NCBI RefSeq assembly: GCF_008033445.1
Contig: NZ_VNKO01000010.1
Coordinates: 33,968 to 97,967, forward strand
Length of the DNA: 64,000 nt
Reading direction: 5' to 3'
From: Vulcaniibacterium gelatinicum
GTDB lineage: Bacteria; Pseudomonadota; Gammaproteobacteria; Xanthomonadales; Xanthomonadaceae
The notes under the pieces are model-generated. The model saw only the letters and a list, made by a program, of their open reading frames with translations. It made no database searches and was not told where the DNA came from. Positions 44,360 through 56,405 of this stretch are shown here, in pieces. The translations under genes were made by a program, and so were the position numbers. The first letter of the stretch is position 1. Each line of letters begins with the position of its first letter.

Positions 44360-45222
44360 GCGCAGGGCGGATGGCGGGTTATCCCGTTCCGGCCCCTGGG
44401 GCCAAGACGCCACAGGTCCTTGAGCCCGCGCATAACAGCAGAAAACCAGGCCTGGATCCCCATCCGGGGGTTAGGCGGCAAAGGCGGGGGCACGTGTTCT
44501 CGATCGCAGAAGCTTGGTCAGCTCCTGTACGAGTTGCGGGAAGTTTGGTCGGCCCGGATCCGGGTTGATCGCGGAAGGTATGGTCGTCCCGGGTCCGGTG
44601 CGCGGGGGGGGGTTCTTCGCGCTTGGTCAGGGACACCGCTGCGCGGCTCTCCCGGCCCGGCGCAGCGCGCCGGGCGTTCGCCCAAGCCGCGCGGCAGTGC
44701 CGCACGAGCAGCCTGTGCTCACCCATGGCGGCTTGACGCGACCCCCCCGCACACCAGACCCTCGGGGGGCCTCTGGGCGCTTGAGTCGAAAGCAACATCC
44801 ACATGGGTCCCGGCTTGCGCCGGGACGACGGCATCGAAGCTATGACACACAGATCCCCGAGGCGTCGGTCTGCCTGGGGTGGAGTTCGAGCGCGCCAAGG
44901 ATGGCGCGCGGCCGCGTGTCGGAGCCGGACGCGGAGCCCACGCGGCGAACCCCACCCCAGGCAGACCGGCGCCCCCGCGCGAAGCCGCTGATGCACAAGT
45001 GCGCGCTGGCCTCTCACCGGACACGAAGCCGGCGGCACACGCGCCTGCACGCGTGCCTCACGTTGCCAATCGTGCAGGCGGGATCCAACCTGCATGTCGC
45101 CGAAATAAGCGTTTAAAATCAATAAGTTACAAGAGTACCCCAGCGGACTCCGCTCCCGCTGCGGCATCGCCCGCGCCCGGCCCACGTGCCCCTGCCCCCC
45201 GACCTTCCCCCGCCCCCTCGGG
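44360..45222. repeat. Repeat-filled gap between recF and gyrB
   Basis: No gene is supported here. At 44509-44610 are three imperfect tandem units of about 35 bp, like those near 28.0 kb. At 44807-44826 a perfect hairpin, GTCCCGGC-TTGC-GCCGGGAC, resembles REP-type elements. At 44838-44868 is a block shared with 59623-59653, and at 44899-44976 a 78-bp block identical to 28066-28143. Frames crossing it translate to repeat-derived sequence (for example SRRKPGP) without ribosome sites. A short A/T-richer stretch (45100-45130) precedes the gyrB promoter. Confidence 0.8.
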
Positions 45223-45228
45223 TATACT
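45223..45228 (+). promoter_or_regulatory. Candidate gyrB -10 element
   Basis: TATACT in an otherwise very G/C-rich stretch, 65 bp before the gyrB ATG. The matching -35 region is weak. Transcription would start near 45235, giving a leader of about 60 nt. Confidence 0.45.
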
Positions 45229-45242
45229 CTCCGCACCCATAG

Positions 45243-47753
<2,511 letters not shown>

Positions 47754-47847
47754 GGCCGCGTCCGCGCCGGCCTGCGCGGGGTTTGACGCCCGGTTCAGCC
47801 CGGCGCGGCTACAACCCGACGCAACGCTTCCGCCCGCCGAGGTGCCG

Positions 47848-48666
47848 ATGCCCCGTTCCGCGCTGCCGTCGCTGCTGCTCGCGTTCCTGCTGGCCGGTCT
47901 GGTGGCCGCCTGCGCCACCACCACCTCGCCCACCGGGCGCCGGCAGGTGGTCGGCGCGGTGCCGCAGGAGCAGCTGGACCAGCTCGGCGCCCAGGCCTAT
48001 GCCCAGCTCCGGGCGCAGAAGCCGCACAGCACCGATGCCCGCCGCACCGCGAGCATGCGCTGCGTGGTGGACGCGCTGGTGCGCGAGCTCCCGCCGGCCT
48101 GGCGCGGGCCGTGGGAGAGCACGCTGTTCGAGGACCCCAGCCCCAACGCCTTCGCCCTGCCCGGCGGCAAGATCGGCGTGAACACCGGGATCTTCCGCGT
48201 CGCCCGCTCCCAGGACCAGCTCGCCGCGGTGCTCGCGCACGAGATCGGCCATGTCGTCTCGCGCCATCACGACGAACGCGTCACCCGCCAGCTCGGCGCC
48301 CAGGGCGTGCTGCAGGTCCTCGGCCTGCTCGCCGGTTCGCGCTACGGCCAAGGTGCGGCGAACGCGGTGGTGCAGGGCGGCAGCCTGGCCGCCCAGGCCG
48401 GCTTCCTGCTGCCCAACTCGCGGGTGCAGGAGACCGAGGCCGACATCGTCGGCCAGGAGCTGATGGCCCGGGCCGGATTCGACCCGCGCCAGGCGGTGAC
48501 CCTGTGGCAGAACATGCTCGCCGCCGGCGGCGCCCGCCCGCCCGAATGGCTCTCCACCCACCCCGACCCGCGCGCCCGCCTGGGCGAGCTGGAACGGCGC
48601 GCGGCCGGTCTGGTGCCGGTGTTCGAGCAGGCCCGCGCCAGCGGCCGCCGGCCGCAGTGCGACTGA
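47848..48666 (+). CDS. M48 family metalloprotease lipoprotein
   Basis: A 272-residue exported protease, like the BepA/LoiP/YcaL group. The lipoprotein signal is LLLAFLLAGLVAACATT. The zinc site is HEIGHVVSRHH (near residue 132), and the downstream ligand is in RVQETEADIVGQELM. An NAFALPGGKIGVNTGIF strand precedes the site, and STHPDPRARLGELE is the typical end. It would degrade or help assemble outer-membrane proteins. ATG 47848 is preceded by GAGGTG. It follows gyrB by 95 bp on the same strand. Confidence 0.92.
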   Translation: MPRSALPSLLLAFLLAGLVAACATTTSPTGRRQVVGAVPQEQLDQLGAQAYAQLRAQKPHSTDARRTASMRCVVDALVRELPPAWRGPWESTLFEDPSPNAFALPGGKIGVNTGIFRVARSQDQLAAVLAHEIGHVVSRHHDERVTRQLGAQGVLQVLGLLAGSRYGQGAANAVVQGGSLAAQAGFLLPNSRVQETEADIVGQELMARAGFDPRQAVTLWQNMLAAGGARPPEWLSTHPDPRARLGELERRAAGLVPVFEQARASGRRPQCD

Positions 48667-48673
48667 CTTAACG

Positions 48674-48718
48674 AACCCCGCATCCGGGCCGCGGGGACAT
48701 GCCAGCGGCGGGGGTTTT
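48674..48718 (+). terminator. Weak terminator after the M48 protease gene
   Basis: AACCCCGC (48674-48681) can pair with GCGGGGGTT (48708-48716) with one bulged G, followed by TT; an alternative inner pairing with GCGGGG (48691-48696) exists. The T-run is short, so this is a tentative call. Confidence 0.35.
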
Positions 48719-48788
48719 CTGATAGCGTGGCCGCCCCCCGGGTTCGTTTCCGTACGCGCTGGCCCGGCAGCGTTTCGAGGTCTGGATC

Positions 48789-49994
48789 ATGTCCCTCCCC
48801 GCTTTGCGTCGCCTCGCCGCCTCCGTCCTTGCTGCCGCCGTGCTTGCGGGGCTCGGGGTGCACAGCGCCCAGGCGCAAATCCCCCGCGAACCCGGCGGCA
48901 AAACGCGCGCCGCGCGCCAGGCAGCGCAGAAGCCGGCAGAGATCAAATACCCGGACGCCACGCGCTCCGAGCGCAGTGCCAAGGTGTCGCGCAAGGCGGC
49001 TTCCAAGCTGCAAAAGGCGCTGGATCTGCAGCGGGACGACAAGTTCGCCGAGGCCCGCGCCGAGGCCGAGGCAGTGCTGGCGATGGCCGACGCCACGCCC
49101 TACGACCGCGCCGTCGCCGCCCAGCTGGCCGCGCACTCGGCCTATCAGTCCGACGATTACGCCAGCGCCAAGCGCTTCCTGCAGCAGGCGCTCGAGCTCG
49201 ATGCGCTCGACAACAACACGCACTACGACAGCATGTTGATGCTGGCGCAGCTGCAGATGGAGGACGACGCCTACGCCGAGTCCCTGGCCACGCTCGACCG
49301 CTTCCTCAGCGAGACCCGCACCCAGAAGCCGGAGCACCTGGCGCTCAAGGGCAACCTCCTGTACCGCCTCGAACGCTACCAGGATGCGGTGAAGCTGCTG
49401 GAGCAGGCTGCGGCGGCGCTGCCCGAGCGCAACGATGTCCAGCAACTGCTGATGGCGAGCTACTTCGAGCTCGAGCGCCCGGCCGAAGCGGCGCAGATCG
49501 CGGAGCGGATCGCAGCCAGGAATCCGGACGACAAGCGAGCGCAGCTCAATCTCGCCGCGGCTTACCTGCAGGGCGACATGCTCGACAAGGCCGCTGCGGT
49601 GCTGGAGCGGCTGCGCGCCGCCGGCAAGTTCAGCGAGCACAGGGACTACGAGCAGCTCTATGCCACCTACCTCAACATGGACGGCAAGGAGCGCGAAGCG
49701 ATCGCGGTGATCAACGAGGGCCTGGACAAGGGCATCCTCAAGCCCGAGTTCAAGGTCTACCTGGCGCTGGCCCAGGCGTACTACTTCTCCGATCAGCCGG
49801 GGCCGGCGATCGAGGCCTACCGCAAGGCTGCGCCGCTCGACGACGACGGCGAGACTTGGCTCAACCTCGCTCGCCTACTGTGGCAAGAAGACCGCATCCC
49901 GGAGGCCAAGCAGGCCGCGCAACAGGCCCTGGCGAAAGGGCTGAAGAAGCCCGAGGACGCCCGCAAGATCCTGGCCCTCCCGGGTGGCAAGTGA
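48789..49994 (+). CDS. Exported TPR-repeat protein
   Basis: A 401-residue protein. A cleavable signal peptide covers residues 1-29 (ASVLAAAVLAGLGVHSAQA-QIP). The rest is helical TPR repeats (for example DDKFAEARAEAEAVLAMA, DDYASAKRFLQQALELDA, LERYQDAVKLLEQAAAALP, DMLDKAAAVLERL, GPAIEAYRKAAPLDDD). TPR proteins are docking surfaces; encoded just upstream of tonB-exbB-exbD, this one may serve TonB-dependent uptake as described for periplasmic TPR partners of Ton systems. A separate promoter before tonB suggests partly independent expression. Confidence 0.85.
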   Translation: MSLPALRRLAASVLAAAVLAGLGVHSAQAQIPREPGGKTRAARQAAQKPAEIKYPDATRSERSAKVSRKAASKLQKALDLQRDDKFAEARAEAEAVLAMADATPYDRAVAAQLAAHSAYQSDDYASAKRFLQQALELDALDNNTHYDSMLMLAQLQMEDDAYAESLATLDRFLSETRTQKPEHLALKGNLLYRLERYQDAVKLLEQAAAALPERNDVQQLLMASYFELERPAEAAQIAERIAARNPDDKRAQLNLAAAYLQGDMLDKAAAVLERLRAAGKFSEHRDYEQLYATYLNMDGKEREAIAVINEGLDKGILKPEFKVYLALAQAYYFSDQPGPAIEAYRKAAPLDDDGETWLNLARLLWQEDRIPEAKQAAQQALAKGLKKPEDARKILALPGGK

Positions 49995-50012
49995 AAAACC
50001 GTGCAGGCGTTC

Positions 50013-50041
50013 TTGGAACACGCCTGCCGGACTGGTATAAG
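50013..50041 (+). promoter_or_regulatory. Predicted tonB operon promoter with overlapping dyad
   Basis: TTGGAA (50013-50018), 17 bp, then TATAAG (50036-50041) with a TG two bases upstream (extended -10). Start would be near 50048, about 83 nt before tonB. A dyad, GCAGGCGT (50003-50010) and ACGCCTGC (50020-50027), brackets the -35 and could be an operator or the 3'-end hairpin of the TPR gene. Confidence 0.6.
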
Positions 50042-50130
50042 CTTGGAGGTTCCCGTGGCCGTTTCCCGCGGCCGGGTCCCCGCATTTCCGGCGCGCCGTG
50101 GCGCGCCGCCCCCCACCTGAGCCGCAGCGC

Positions 50131-50802
<672 letters not shown>

Positions 50803-50866
50803 CGCCGCCGGGGTCCTTGCAGTCCGTTACACCACTCTCCTTCCACGACATCCAAAGGTAAGCGTC

Positions 50867-51637
50867 ATGTTGCAGGAACTTCTCACCGCTGCTGCTGCGA
50901 CCGGAGGCAGCGCCGATGCCCTGAAGCAGATGGGCGTCGATCACCTCGCCCAGGAAATGCTGGGCAACCCCGGCGAATACATCGTCCAGCTGACCGTCGC
51001 CGCGACCCTGATCATCATGTCGGCGATGTCCTGGTACTGGATCGTCATCAACTTCATCAAAAACGTGCGCCTGCGCTCGAGCGCCGACCGCGTGATCAAC
51101 ACCTTCTGGGAAACCCCGAACGCGCAGGACGCGATCCGCTTCATGGAGGAGCAGCCCAAGTCCGAGCCGTTCTCCAAGATCGCGCTCGATGCCGCCCAGG
51201 CCGCCGCCCACCACCAGCGCCACGAGGGCTCGCGCCTGGTCGAGTCGCTGAACCGCTCCGAATTCGTGGACCGCGCCCTGCGCCAGGCCGTGACCCGTGA
51301 GAGCTCGCGCCTGGAGAACGGCTTGACCGTGCTCGCCACCGTCGGTTCGACCGCTCCCTTCGTCGGTCTGCTCGGCACCGTGTGGGGCATCTACGGCGCG
51401 CTGATCAAGATCGGCGCCACCGGCCAGGCCTCGATCGACGCCGTCGCCGGCCCGGTGGGCGAGGCGTTGATCATGACCGCGGTCGGTCTGTTCGTCGCCA
51501 TCCCGGCGGTGCTTGCGTACAACTTCTTCGTGCGCCTGAACCGCGTCACCAACAACAAGTTCGACACCTTCGCGCACGACCTGCACGACTTCTTCGCCAC
51601 CGGCTCGCGCGTCGGCGAAATGCCGGCCAAGCGCTAA
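50867..51637 (+). CDS. exbB: Biopolymer transport protein ExbB
   Basis: A 256-residue MotA/TolQ/ExbB-family protein with three membrane helices. Seen: LTVAATLIIMSAMSWYWIVINFIK (first helix), the cytoplasmic segment, ENGLTVLATVGSTAPFVGLLGTVWGIY (second) and GPVGEALIMTAVGLFVAIPAVLAYNFF (third). It forms the proton channel pentamer around ExbD. It is in the tonB-exbB-exbD-exbD operon, with 30 bp to the next gene. Confidence 0.96.
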   Translation: MLQELLTAAAATGGSADALKQMGVDHLAQEMLGNPGEYIVQLTVAATLIIMSAMSWYWIVINFIKNVRLRSSADRVINTFWETPNAQDAIRFMEEQPKSEPFSKIALDAAQAAAHHQRHEGSRLVESLNRSEFVDRALRQAVTRESSRLENGLTVLATVGSTAPFVGLLGTVWGIYGALIKIGATGQASIDAVAGPVGEALIMTAVGLFVAIPAVLAYNFFVRLNRVTNNKFDTFAHDLHDFFATGSRVGEMPAKR

Positions 51638-51667
51638 GCCGCCCGAACCGCACCACGGAGTTCCGCC

Positions 51668-52096
51668 ATGGCCTTCAGTACTGGCACCGAGAGCGGCGGC
51701 CCGATGGCCGAAATCAACGTCACGCCCCTGGTGGACGTGATGCTGGTGCTGCTCATCATCTTCATGATCACGGCGCCCTTGATGTCGCACAAGGTCAAGG
51801 TGGAACTGCCGCAGGCCAATCTCGACCAGCTCGACCTGGACAAGAAGATCACGGTGCCGCCGATCACGATTGCGGTCACCGAGGACGGCAAGCTGTTCTG
51901 GAATGACCAGCCGATCACCCGCGAGGTGCTCGAGAGCCGGCTCTCGACCGAGGCGCAGAAGACCCCGCAGCCGCAGGTCAACGTCCGCGGCGACCGCACC
52001 ACGAAGTACCGGGTCGTGCAGGACGTGGTGAAGATCGCCCAGCAGCAGGGCATGCGCAAGGTCGGCTTCGTGGCCGAGAAAGAACGCGGCAACTGA
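51668..52096 (+). CDS. exbD1: Biopolymer transport protein ExbD (first copy)
   Basis: A 142-residue ExbD. After a short N-terminus comes [27 protein letters not shown] with the membrane helix and its key aspartate ([10 protein letters not shown]), then a periplasmic domain (PPITIAVTEDGKLFWNDQPI). It works with ExbB and TonB. It differs clearly from the second copy in the periplasmic half. Confidence 0.95.
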   Translation: MAFSTGTESGGPMAEINVTPLVDVMLVLLIIFMITAPLMSHKVKVELPQANLDQLDLDKKITVPPITIAVTEDGKLFWNDQPITREVLESRLSTEAQKTPQPQVNVRGDRTTKYRVVQDVVKIAQQQGMRKVGFVAEKERGN

Positions 52097-52111
52097 CCGG
52101 AGCACACGAGC

Positions 52112-52525
52112 ATGGCATTCGCTTCCAAGTCCAGCGCGGGCCCGATGGCCGACATCAACGTCACGCCCCTGGTGGACGTGATGCTGGTGCTGCTGATCAT
52201 CTTCATGGTGACCGCGCCGACCCTGTCGTACCCGATCGAGATCGACCTGCCGCAGAAGTCGCTCAACCCGCCGCCGCAGACCAAGGAGCCGCCGGAGCCG
52301 ATCCGGCTGCGCATCGACGCCTCGGGCCAGGTGTACTGGAACGAGGCCGCGCAGCCGATCGCCGCGCTGCGCGGGCTGATGGAGGCGGAGGTGCAGCGCG
52401 ACCCGACCAACCAGCCCACGCTCGAGATCGACACCGACCCGAACGCCGACTACGGGGTGCTGGCCAAGGTGCTGGCCTCGGCCAAGAACGCGGGCATGGT
52501 CAAGATCGGCTTCGTCCAGGAATAA
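52112..52525 (+). CDS. exbD2: Biopolymer transport protein ExbD (second copy)
   Basis: A 137-residue ExbD paralogue, starting 15 bp after the first. The membrane part [20 protein letters not shown] is nearly identical to that of exbD1, but the periplasmic half differs ([24 protein letters not shown]). Tandem exbD genes after exbB are characteristic of xanthomonads, where the second copy has a specialised role. A strong terminator follows. Confidence 0.95.
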   Translation: MAFASKSSAGPMADINVTPLVDVMLVLLIIFMVTAPTLSYPIEIDLPQKSLNPPPQTKEPPEPIRLRIDASGQVYWNEAAQPIAALRGLMEAEVQRDPTNQPTLEIDTDPNADYGVLAKVLASAKNAGMVKIGFVQE

Positions 52526-52561
52526 CCGAGCCGCAACGCACACCGCTTACCGATTTGTGGA

Positions 52562-52588
52562 CGCCGCCCGCCCGGGCGGCGTTTTTTT
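52562..52588 (+). terminator. Intrinsic terminator of the tonB-exbBD operon
   Basis: A 9-bp stem CGCCGCCCG/CGGGCGGCG (52562-52570 and 52573-52581) followed by seven T. It closes the operon; the convergent pdxJ ends 49 bp further on. Confidence 0.93.
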
Positions 52589-52636
52589 GTGCTTCACCCG
52601 CGGCCGGGAGATGGTCCTGGCCCCGCAGCGTGCGAT

Positions 52637-53395
52637 TCAGGCAGGCGCGGCCTCCACGATCCGGCGGTAGGCCGCCACCGTGGCGGCGAGGCCGGCGTAC
52701 AGGGCCTCGCCGATCAGGGCGTGGCCGATCGAGACCTCGAGCACGCCCGGCACGGCATGCAGGAACGGGCCGAGGTTGGCCTGGTTGAGGTCGTGGCCGG
52801 CATTGACGCCCAGGCCCACGGCCTGCGCCCGGCGCGCGGTCTCCGCGCAGCGCGCCAGCTCCGCCGCCGGGGTGCCGGCGGCGAAGGCCTCGGCATAGGG
52901 GCCGGTGTAGATCTCGATCCGGTCGGCGCCGAGCGCGGCCGCGCGCTCCAGCTGTGGCGCGCCGGCATCCACGAACAGGCTGACCCGGCAGCCGAGCGCC
53001 TTGAGCGCGGCGATGTGCTCGCGCAACGGGCCGAGCTCGCCGCTGAAGTCGAAGCCGTGGTCGGAGGTGAGCTGGGCGTCGCTGTCGGGCACCAGGGTGG
53101 CCTGCGCCGGCCGCGCCTGCGCGCACAGGGCGAGGAAGCCCGGGTAGCCCGGCCGCGGCGGCGCGAACGGGTTGCCCTCGAGGTTGAACTCGACCCCGGC
53201 CTGCCGGGTCAGCGCGGCCAGGGCGAGGACGTCGTCGGCGCGGATGTGGCGCGCGTCCGGGCGCGGGTGCACGGTCAGGCCGTGCGCGCCGGCGGCCAGG
53301 CAGGTGCGCGCCGCGCGCAGCACGTCGGGCTCGCGGCCGCCGCGCGAGTTGCGCAGCACCGCGACCTTGTTGAGGTTGACGCTGAGCGCGGTCAT
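52637..53395 (-). CDS. pdxJ: Pyridoxine 5'-phosphate synthase PdxJ
   Basis: A 252-residue TIM-barrel enzyme. It opens [17 protein letters not shown], has [76 protein letters not shown] and [14 protein letters not shown]. It condenses 1-deoxyxylulose 5-phosphate and 3-amino-2-oxopropyl phosphate to pyridoxine 5'-phosphate, the last step of de novo vitamin B6 synthesis. It is convergent with the exbD genes. Confidence 0.97.
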   Translation of the reverse strand: MTALSVNLNKVAVLRNSRGGREPDVLRAARTCLAAGAHGLTVHPRPDARHIRADDVLALAALTRQAGVEFNLEGNPFAPPRPGYPGFLALCAQARPAQATLVPDSDAQLTSDHGFDFSGELGPLREHIAALKALGCRVSLFVDAGAPQLERAAALGADRIEIYTGPYAEAFAAGTPAAELARCAETARRAQAVGLGVNAGHDLNQANLGPFLHAVPGVLEVSIGHALIGEALYAGLAATVAAYRRIVEAAPA

Positions 53396-53428
53396 GCGCC
53401 GATTGTAGGGCGCGTGCCGCGCCGGCGT

Positions 53429-53698
53429 TCAGCCCTGCGGTGGTCCTTCCGGAGGCGTCTGCGCTGCGGCGAGCTTGCGCGCCTCGGCCTGCTCGCGCAG
53501 GCGGCGCAGCTCGGCCGGGTCGATCATCGCGGTGGCGTCGCGGCTGCGCGCGCTCATCCGCGCCGAGTACCAGCCCAGCGCCCACAGCACGAACAGCACC
53601 AGCGCCGCGAGCAGGCACACGGCCATCAGGGCGACCGAGGCGGTCTTGAGTGCGACGGCGAGCGCGCCGATCCCCAGCAACAGCAGCAGCCAATGCAT
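53429..53698 (-). CDS. Small two-helix membrane protein
   Basis: An 89-residue protein with two membrane helices (HWLLLLLGIGALAVALKTASVALMA and AVCLLAALVLFVLWALGWYSA) and a charged cytosolic tail (DPAELRRLREQAEARKLAA) ending in prolines. I do not recognise a family. It starts 102 bp after the stop of the cardiolipin synthase gene and lies upstream of pdxJ on the same strand, with 33 bp between. Confidence 0.7.
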   Translation of the reverse strand: MHWLLLLLGIGALAVALKTASVALMAVCLLAALVLFVLWALGWYSARMSARSRDATAMIDPAELRRLREQAEARKLAAAQTPPEGPPQG

Positions 53699-53800
53699 CG
53701 TGCCTCTCCCGCAAGAAGGCGGTTTCGGGCGCGAGTGTACGCCGAAAGCCGGCCCGCGCAGCAGCCGGGCGCGCCCTGCGCGCGCGGCCGCGACGCGCGG

Positions 53801-55237
53801 TCACAGCACCGGCGAGACCAGCCGCGCCAGCGCCTCCGGCAGGCGCACCGTCCACAGCGGCCGGGGCCGGTCCTCGCGCACGCGCGGGGCGTGGCGGAAC
53901 TCGCCCTCGATCAGGCGCGCCAGCGCGCCGGCCACGCCGTGGTCGTGGAACAGCACCGAGACCTCGAAGTTGAGGCGGAAGCTGCGGTGGTCGAAGTTGG
54001 CGCTGCCGACGATCGCCAGGTCGTCGTCGCACAGCAGCGCCTTGGTGTGCAGCAGGCGCGGCCCGTACTCGTACACCTTCACCCCCGCGGCCAGCAGGTC
54101 GTCGAAATACGAGCGCGCGGCGTAGGTGACCAGCAGGCTGTCGCAGCGCCGCGGCACCAGCAGGCGCACGTCCAGGCCACCCAGCGCGGCCGAGGTCAGG
54201 GCCATCATCGCCGCTTCGCCGGGCACGAAATAGGGCGTGACCAGCCACACCCGCCGGCGTGCGGCGTGGATCGCGCCGACGTGCAGGCGGTGGATCGGCT
54301 CCCAGGGCGAGTCCGGCCCCGACACCAGCACCTGCGCCGCGACCGGGCCCGGCCGCGGCGGCGGGTGCGGCAGCAGCAGCGGCGGCCGGCCGGTGGCGTA
54401 GGCCCAGTCCTCGACGAACACCAGCTGCAGCGCATGCACCACATCGCCGGTCAGGCGCAGGTGCAGGTCGCGGTAGGCGTCGGGCCGCAGCCGCTCGTCC
54501 TCCTCGTCGGTGATGTTGATGCCGCCGGTGAACGCGACTTCGCCGTCGATCACCACGATCTTGCGGTGGGTGCGCAGGTTCAGCCACGGCCGGCGCCAGA
54601 ACCGGCGCAGCTTCATCGGATGGAACCAGGCCACCTCGCCGCCCGCCTCGAGCAGCGGCCGCAGGAAGCGCGCGGGCGTCTGTCCGGAGCCGACCGCATC
54701 CAGCAGCAGCCGCACCTGCACCCCGGCACGGGCGCGCTCGATCAGCGCGTCGCGCAGCGCGGTGCCGGTGCGGTCGGGCTGGAAGATGTAGTACTCCAGG
54801 TGCACGTGGGCGCGCGCCTGCGCGACCGCGGCGAGCAGGGCCTCGTACTTGGCCGCGCCGTCCACCAGCAGGCGCACCCCGGTCGCGGTGGTTGGCGGCA
54901 GCCCGGTGGTGGCCTGGGCCAGGCGCGCCAGCTCGATCGCCTCCGGGCTTGGCGCCAGATTCTCCGGCGGCGGCGGCAGGCCGGCGCGTGCGCGGGTGCG
55001 GCGCAGGCGCTGGCGGCGGATCCGCTGCGGGCCGAGGAAGTAGTAGATGACGAAGCCGACATAGGGCAGGGCGGCCAGGCTCAGCAGCCAGCTCAGCGTC
55101 GCCACCGGCTCGCGCTTCTGCAGCACGATCCAGCCGCCGAGCCAGACCAGGTACAGCAGCCAGCCCAGCAGCAGGAACAGGCGCAGCTGCGGATGCGCCA
55201 GCAGCGTGTCCCACAGGGCGTGCAGCGGATCGAGCAT
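53801..55237 (-). CDS. cls: Cardiolipin synthase
   Basis: A 478-residue phospholipase-D-superfamily enzyme. Two N-terminal membrane helices (LRLFLLLGWLLYLVWLGGWIV and LSWLLSLAALPYVGFVIYYFLG, a PLDc_N domain) precede two HKD motifs: HRKIVVIDGEVAFTGGINI (about residue 240) and HTKALLCDDDLAIVGSANFD (about 412). It joins two phosphatidylglycerols, or a phosphatidylethanolamine and a phosphatidylglycerol, into cardiolipin. The ATG at 55237 gives the standard N-terminus. It is divergent from the radical SAM gene across 52 bp. Confidence 0.93.
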   Translation of the reverse strand: MLDPLHALWDTLLAHPQLRLFLLLGWLLYLVWLGGWIVLQKREPVATLSWLLSLAALPYVGFVIYYFLGPQRIRRQRLRRTRARAGLPPPPENLAPSPEAIELARLAQATTGLPPTTATGVRLLVDGAAKYEALLAAVAQARAHVHLEYYIFQPDRTGTALRDALIERARAGVQVRLLLDAVGSGQTPARFLRPLLEAGGEVAWFHPMKLRRFWRRPWLNLRTHRKIVVIDGEVAFTGGINITDEEDERLRPDAYRDLHLRLTGDVVHALQLVFVEDWAYATGRPPLLLPHPPPRPGPVAAQVLVSGPDSPWEPIHRLHVGAIHAARRRVWLVTPYFVPGEAAMMALTSAALGGLDVRLLVPRRCDSLLVTYAARSYFDDLLAAGVKVYEYGPRLLHTKALLCDDDLAIVGSANFDHRSFRLNFEVSVLFHDHGVAGALARLIEGEFRHAPRVREDRPRPLWTVRLPEALARLVSPVL

Positions 55238-55289
55238 GTGCGGGATGCGGTCGCGGCGGATGAGACCACGCGAGCGTACCCTAAGCGGC

Positions 55290-56396
55290 GTGGACGATCC
55301 CCGTACTCCGCAGGCGCCGATCAAGGGCCGGGGCGCCGCCGGCAATGTCCGCGGCCGCTACGAGAAGACCGTGCGCACGGGCGTGGACGACGGCTGGGGT
55401 TCGGCCTGGGACGCCGCGCCCGTGCCCGGCGAGGCCGCGCCGCCGTCGCACCCGGACACGCAGGTGACCGAGGAACGCGCGCGCTCGATCCTCAGCCGCA
55501 ACGACTCGCCCGACGTCGGTTTCTCGCAGTCGGTCAACCCCTACCGCGGCTGCGAGCACGGCTGCGCGTACTGCTTCGCCCGGCCCTCGCACGCCTATCT
55601 CGACCTCTCGCCCGGGCTCGACTTCGAGACCCGGCTCTACGCCAAGGCCAACGCTGCCGAGCGCCTGCGCGCCGAACTCGCCCGGCCCGGGCACGTGCCC
55701 ACGCCGATCGCGCTCGGCATCAACACCGACGCCTACCAGCCGATCGAGCGCCGCTACCGCATCACCCGCGCGCTGCTCGAGGTGCTGGCCGAATGCCGGC
55801 ATCCGGTCGGCATCGTCACCAAGGGCGGGTTGATCGAGCGCGACCTCGACCTGCTCGCGGCGATGGCGCGCGAGGCGCTGGTGCACGTGTACTTCTCGGT
55901 GACCACGCTCGACAACCGCCTGGCCGCGCGCATGGAACCGCGCGCGACCGCGCCGCACGGGCGGCTGCGGGCGATGCGCGCGCTGGCCGAGGCCGGGGTG
56001 CCGGTCGGGGTGCTGGTGGCGCCGGTGATCCCGATGCTCAACGACCGCGAGCTCGAGGCGATCCTGGAGGCCGCGCGCGAACACGGCGCGCGCGCGGCCG
56101 GCTACGTGCTGCTGCGCCTGCCGCACGAGCTGAAGACGCTGTGGCGCGACTGGCTGCGCCTGCACTACCCCGAGCGCGCCGCGCACGTGATGAGCCTGAT
56201 CCGGCAGATGCGCGGCGGCCAGGACTACGACAGCGTGTTCGGCACGCGCATGCGCGGGCAGGGGCCGTTCGCCGACCTGCTCGAGCAGCGCTTCCGCAAG
56301 GCCCGCGCGCGCCTGGGCTACGGCGCGCTGCCGCCGCTGGACGGGACCCGGTTCGTGCCGCCGCGCCCGCCCTCGCCGCAGGGCGAGCTGTTCTGA
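55290..56396 (+). CDS. PA0069-family radical SAM protein
   Basis: A 368-residue protein. The N-terminal region VDDPRTPQAPIKGRGAAGN and SQSVNPYRGCEHGCAYCFARPSHAY identify the PA0069/Rv2578c-like family; CEHGCAYC (C-x3-C-x2-C) binds the radical SAM 4Fe-4S cluster. Later blocks are LGINTDAYQPIERRYRITR, GIVTKGGLIERDLDLL and the C-terminal GQGPFADLLEQRF. It may act in DNA repair like spore photoproduct lyase relatives, but the role is unproven. The start is taken as GTG at 55290; no ATG gives the conserved start. Confidence 0.88.
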   Translation: MDDPRTPQAPIKGRGAAGNVRGRYEKTVRTGVDDGWGSAWDAAPVPGEAAPPSHPDTQVTEERARSILSRNDSPDVGFSQSVNPYRGCEHGCAYCFARPSHAYLDLSPGLDFETRLYAKANAAERLRAELARPGHVPTPIALGINTDAYQPIERRYRITRALLEVLAECRHPVGIVTKGGLIERDLDLLAAMAREALVHVYFSVTTLDNRLAARMEPRATAPHGRLRAMRALAEAGVPVGVLVAPVIPMLNDRELEAILEAAREHGARAAGYVLLRLPHELKTLWRDWLRLHYPERAAHVMSLIRQMRGGQDYDSVFGTRMRGQGPFADLLEQRFRKARARLGYGALPPLDGTRFVPPRPPSPQGELF

Positions 56397-56405
56397 GCCC
56401 GCAGG

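Noticed and set aside
44379..45236. Minus-strand frame of 285 codons in the recF-gyrB gap
   Set aside because: It consists of interspersed repeat sequence, shares translated segments with the 28-kb gap and has no ribosome site.
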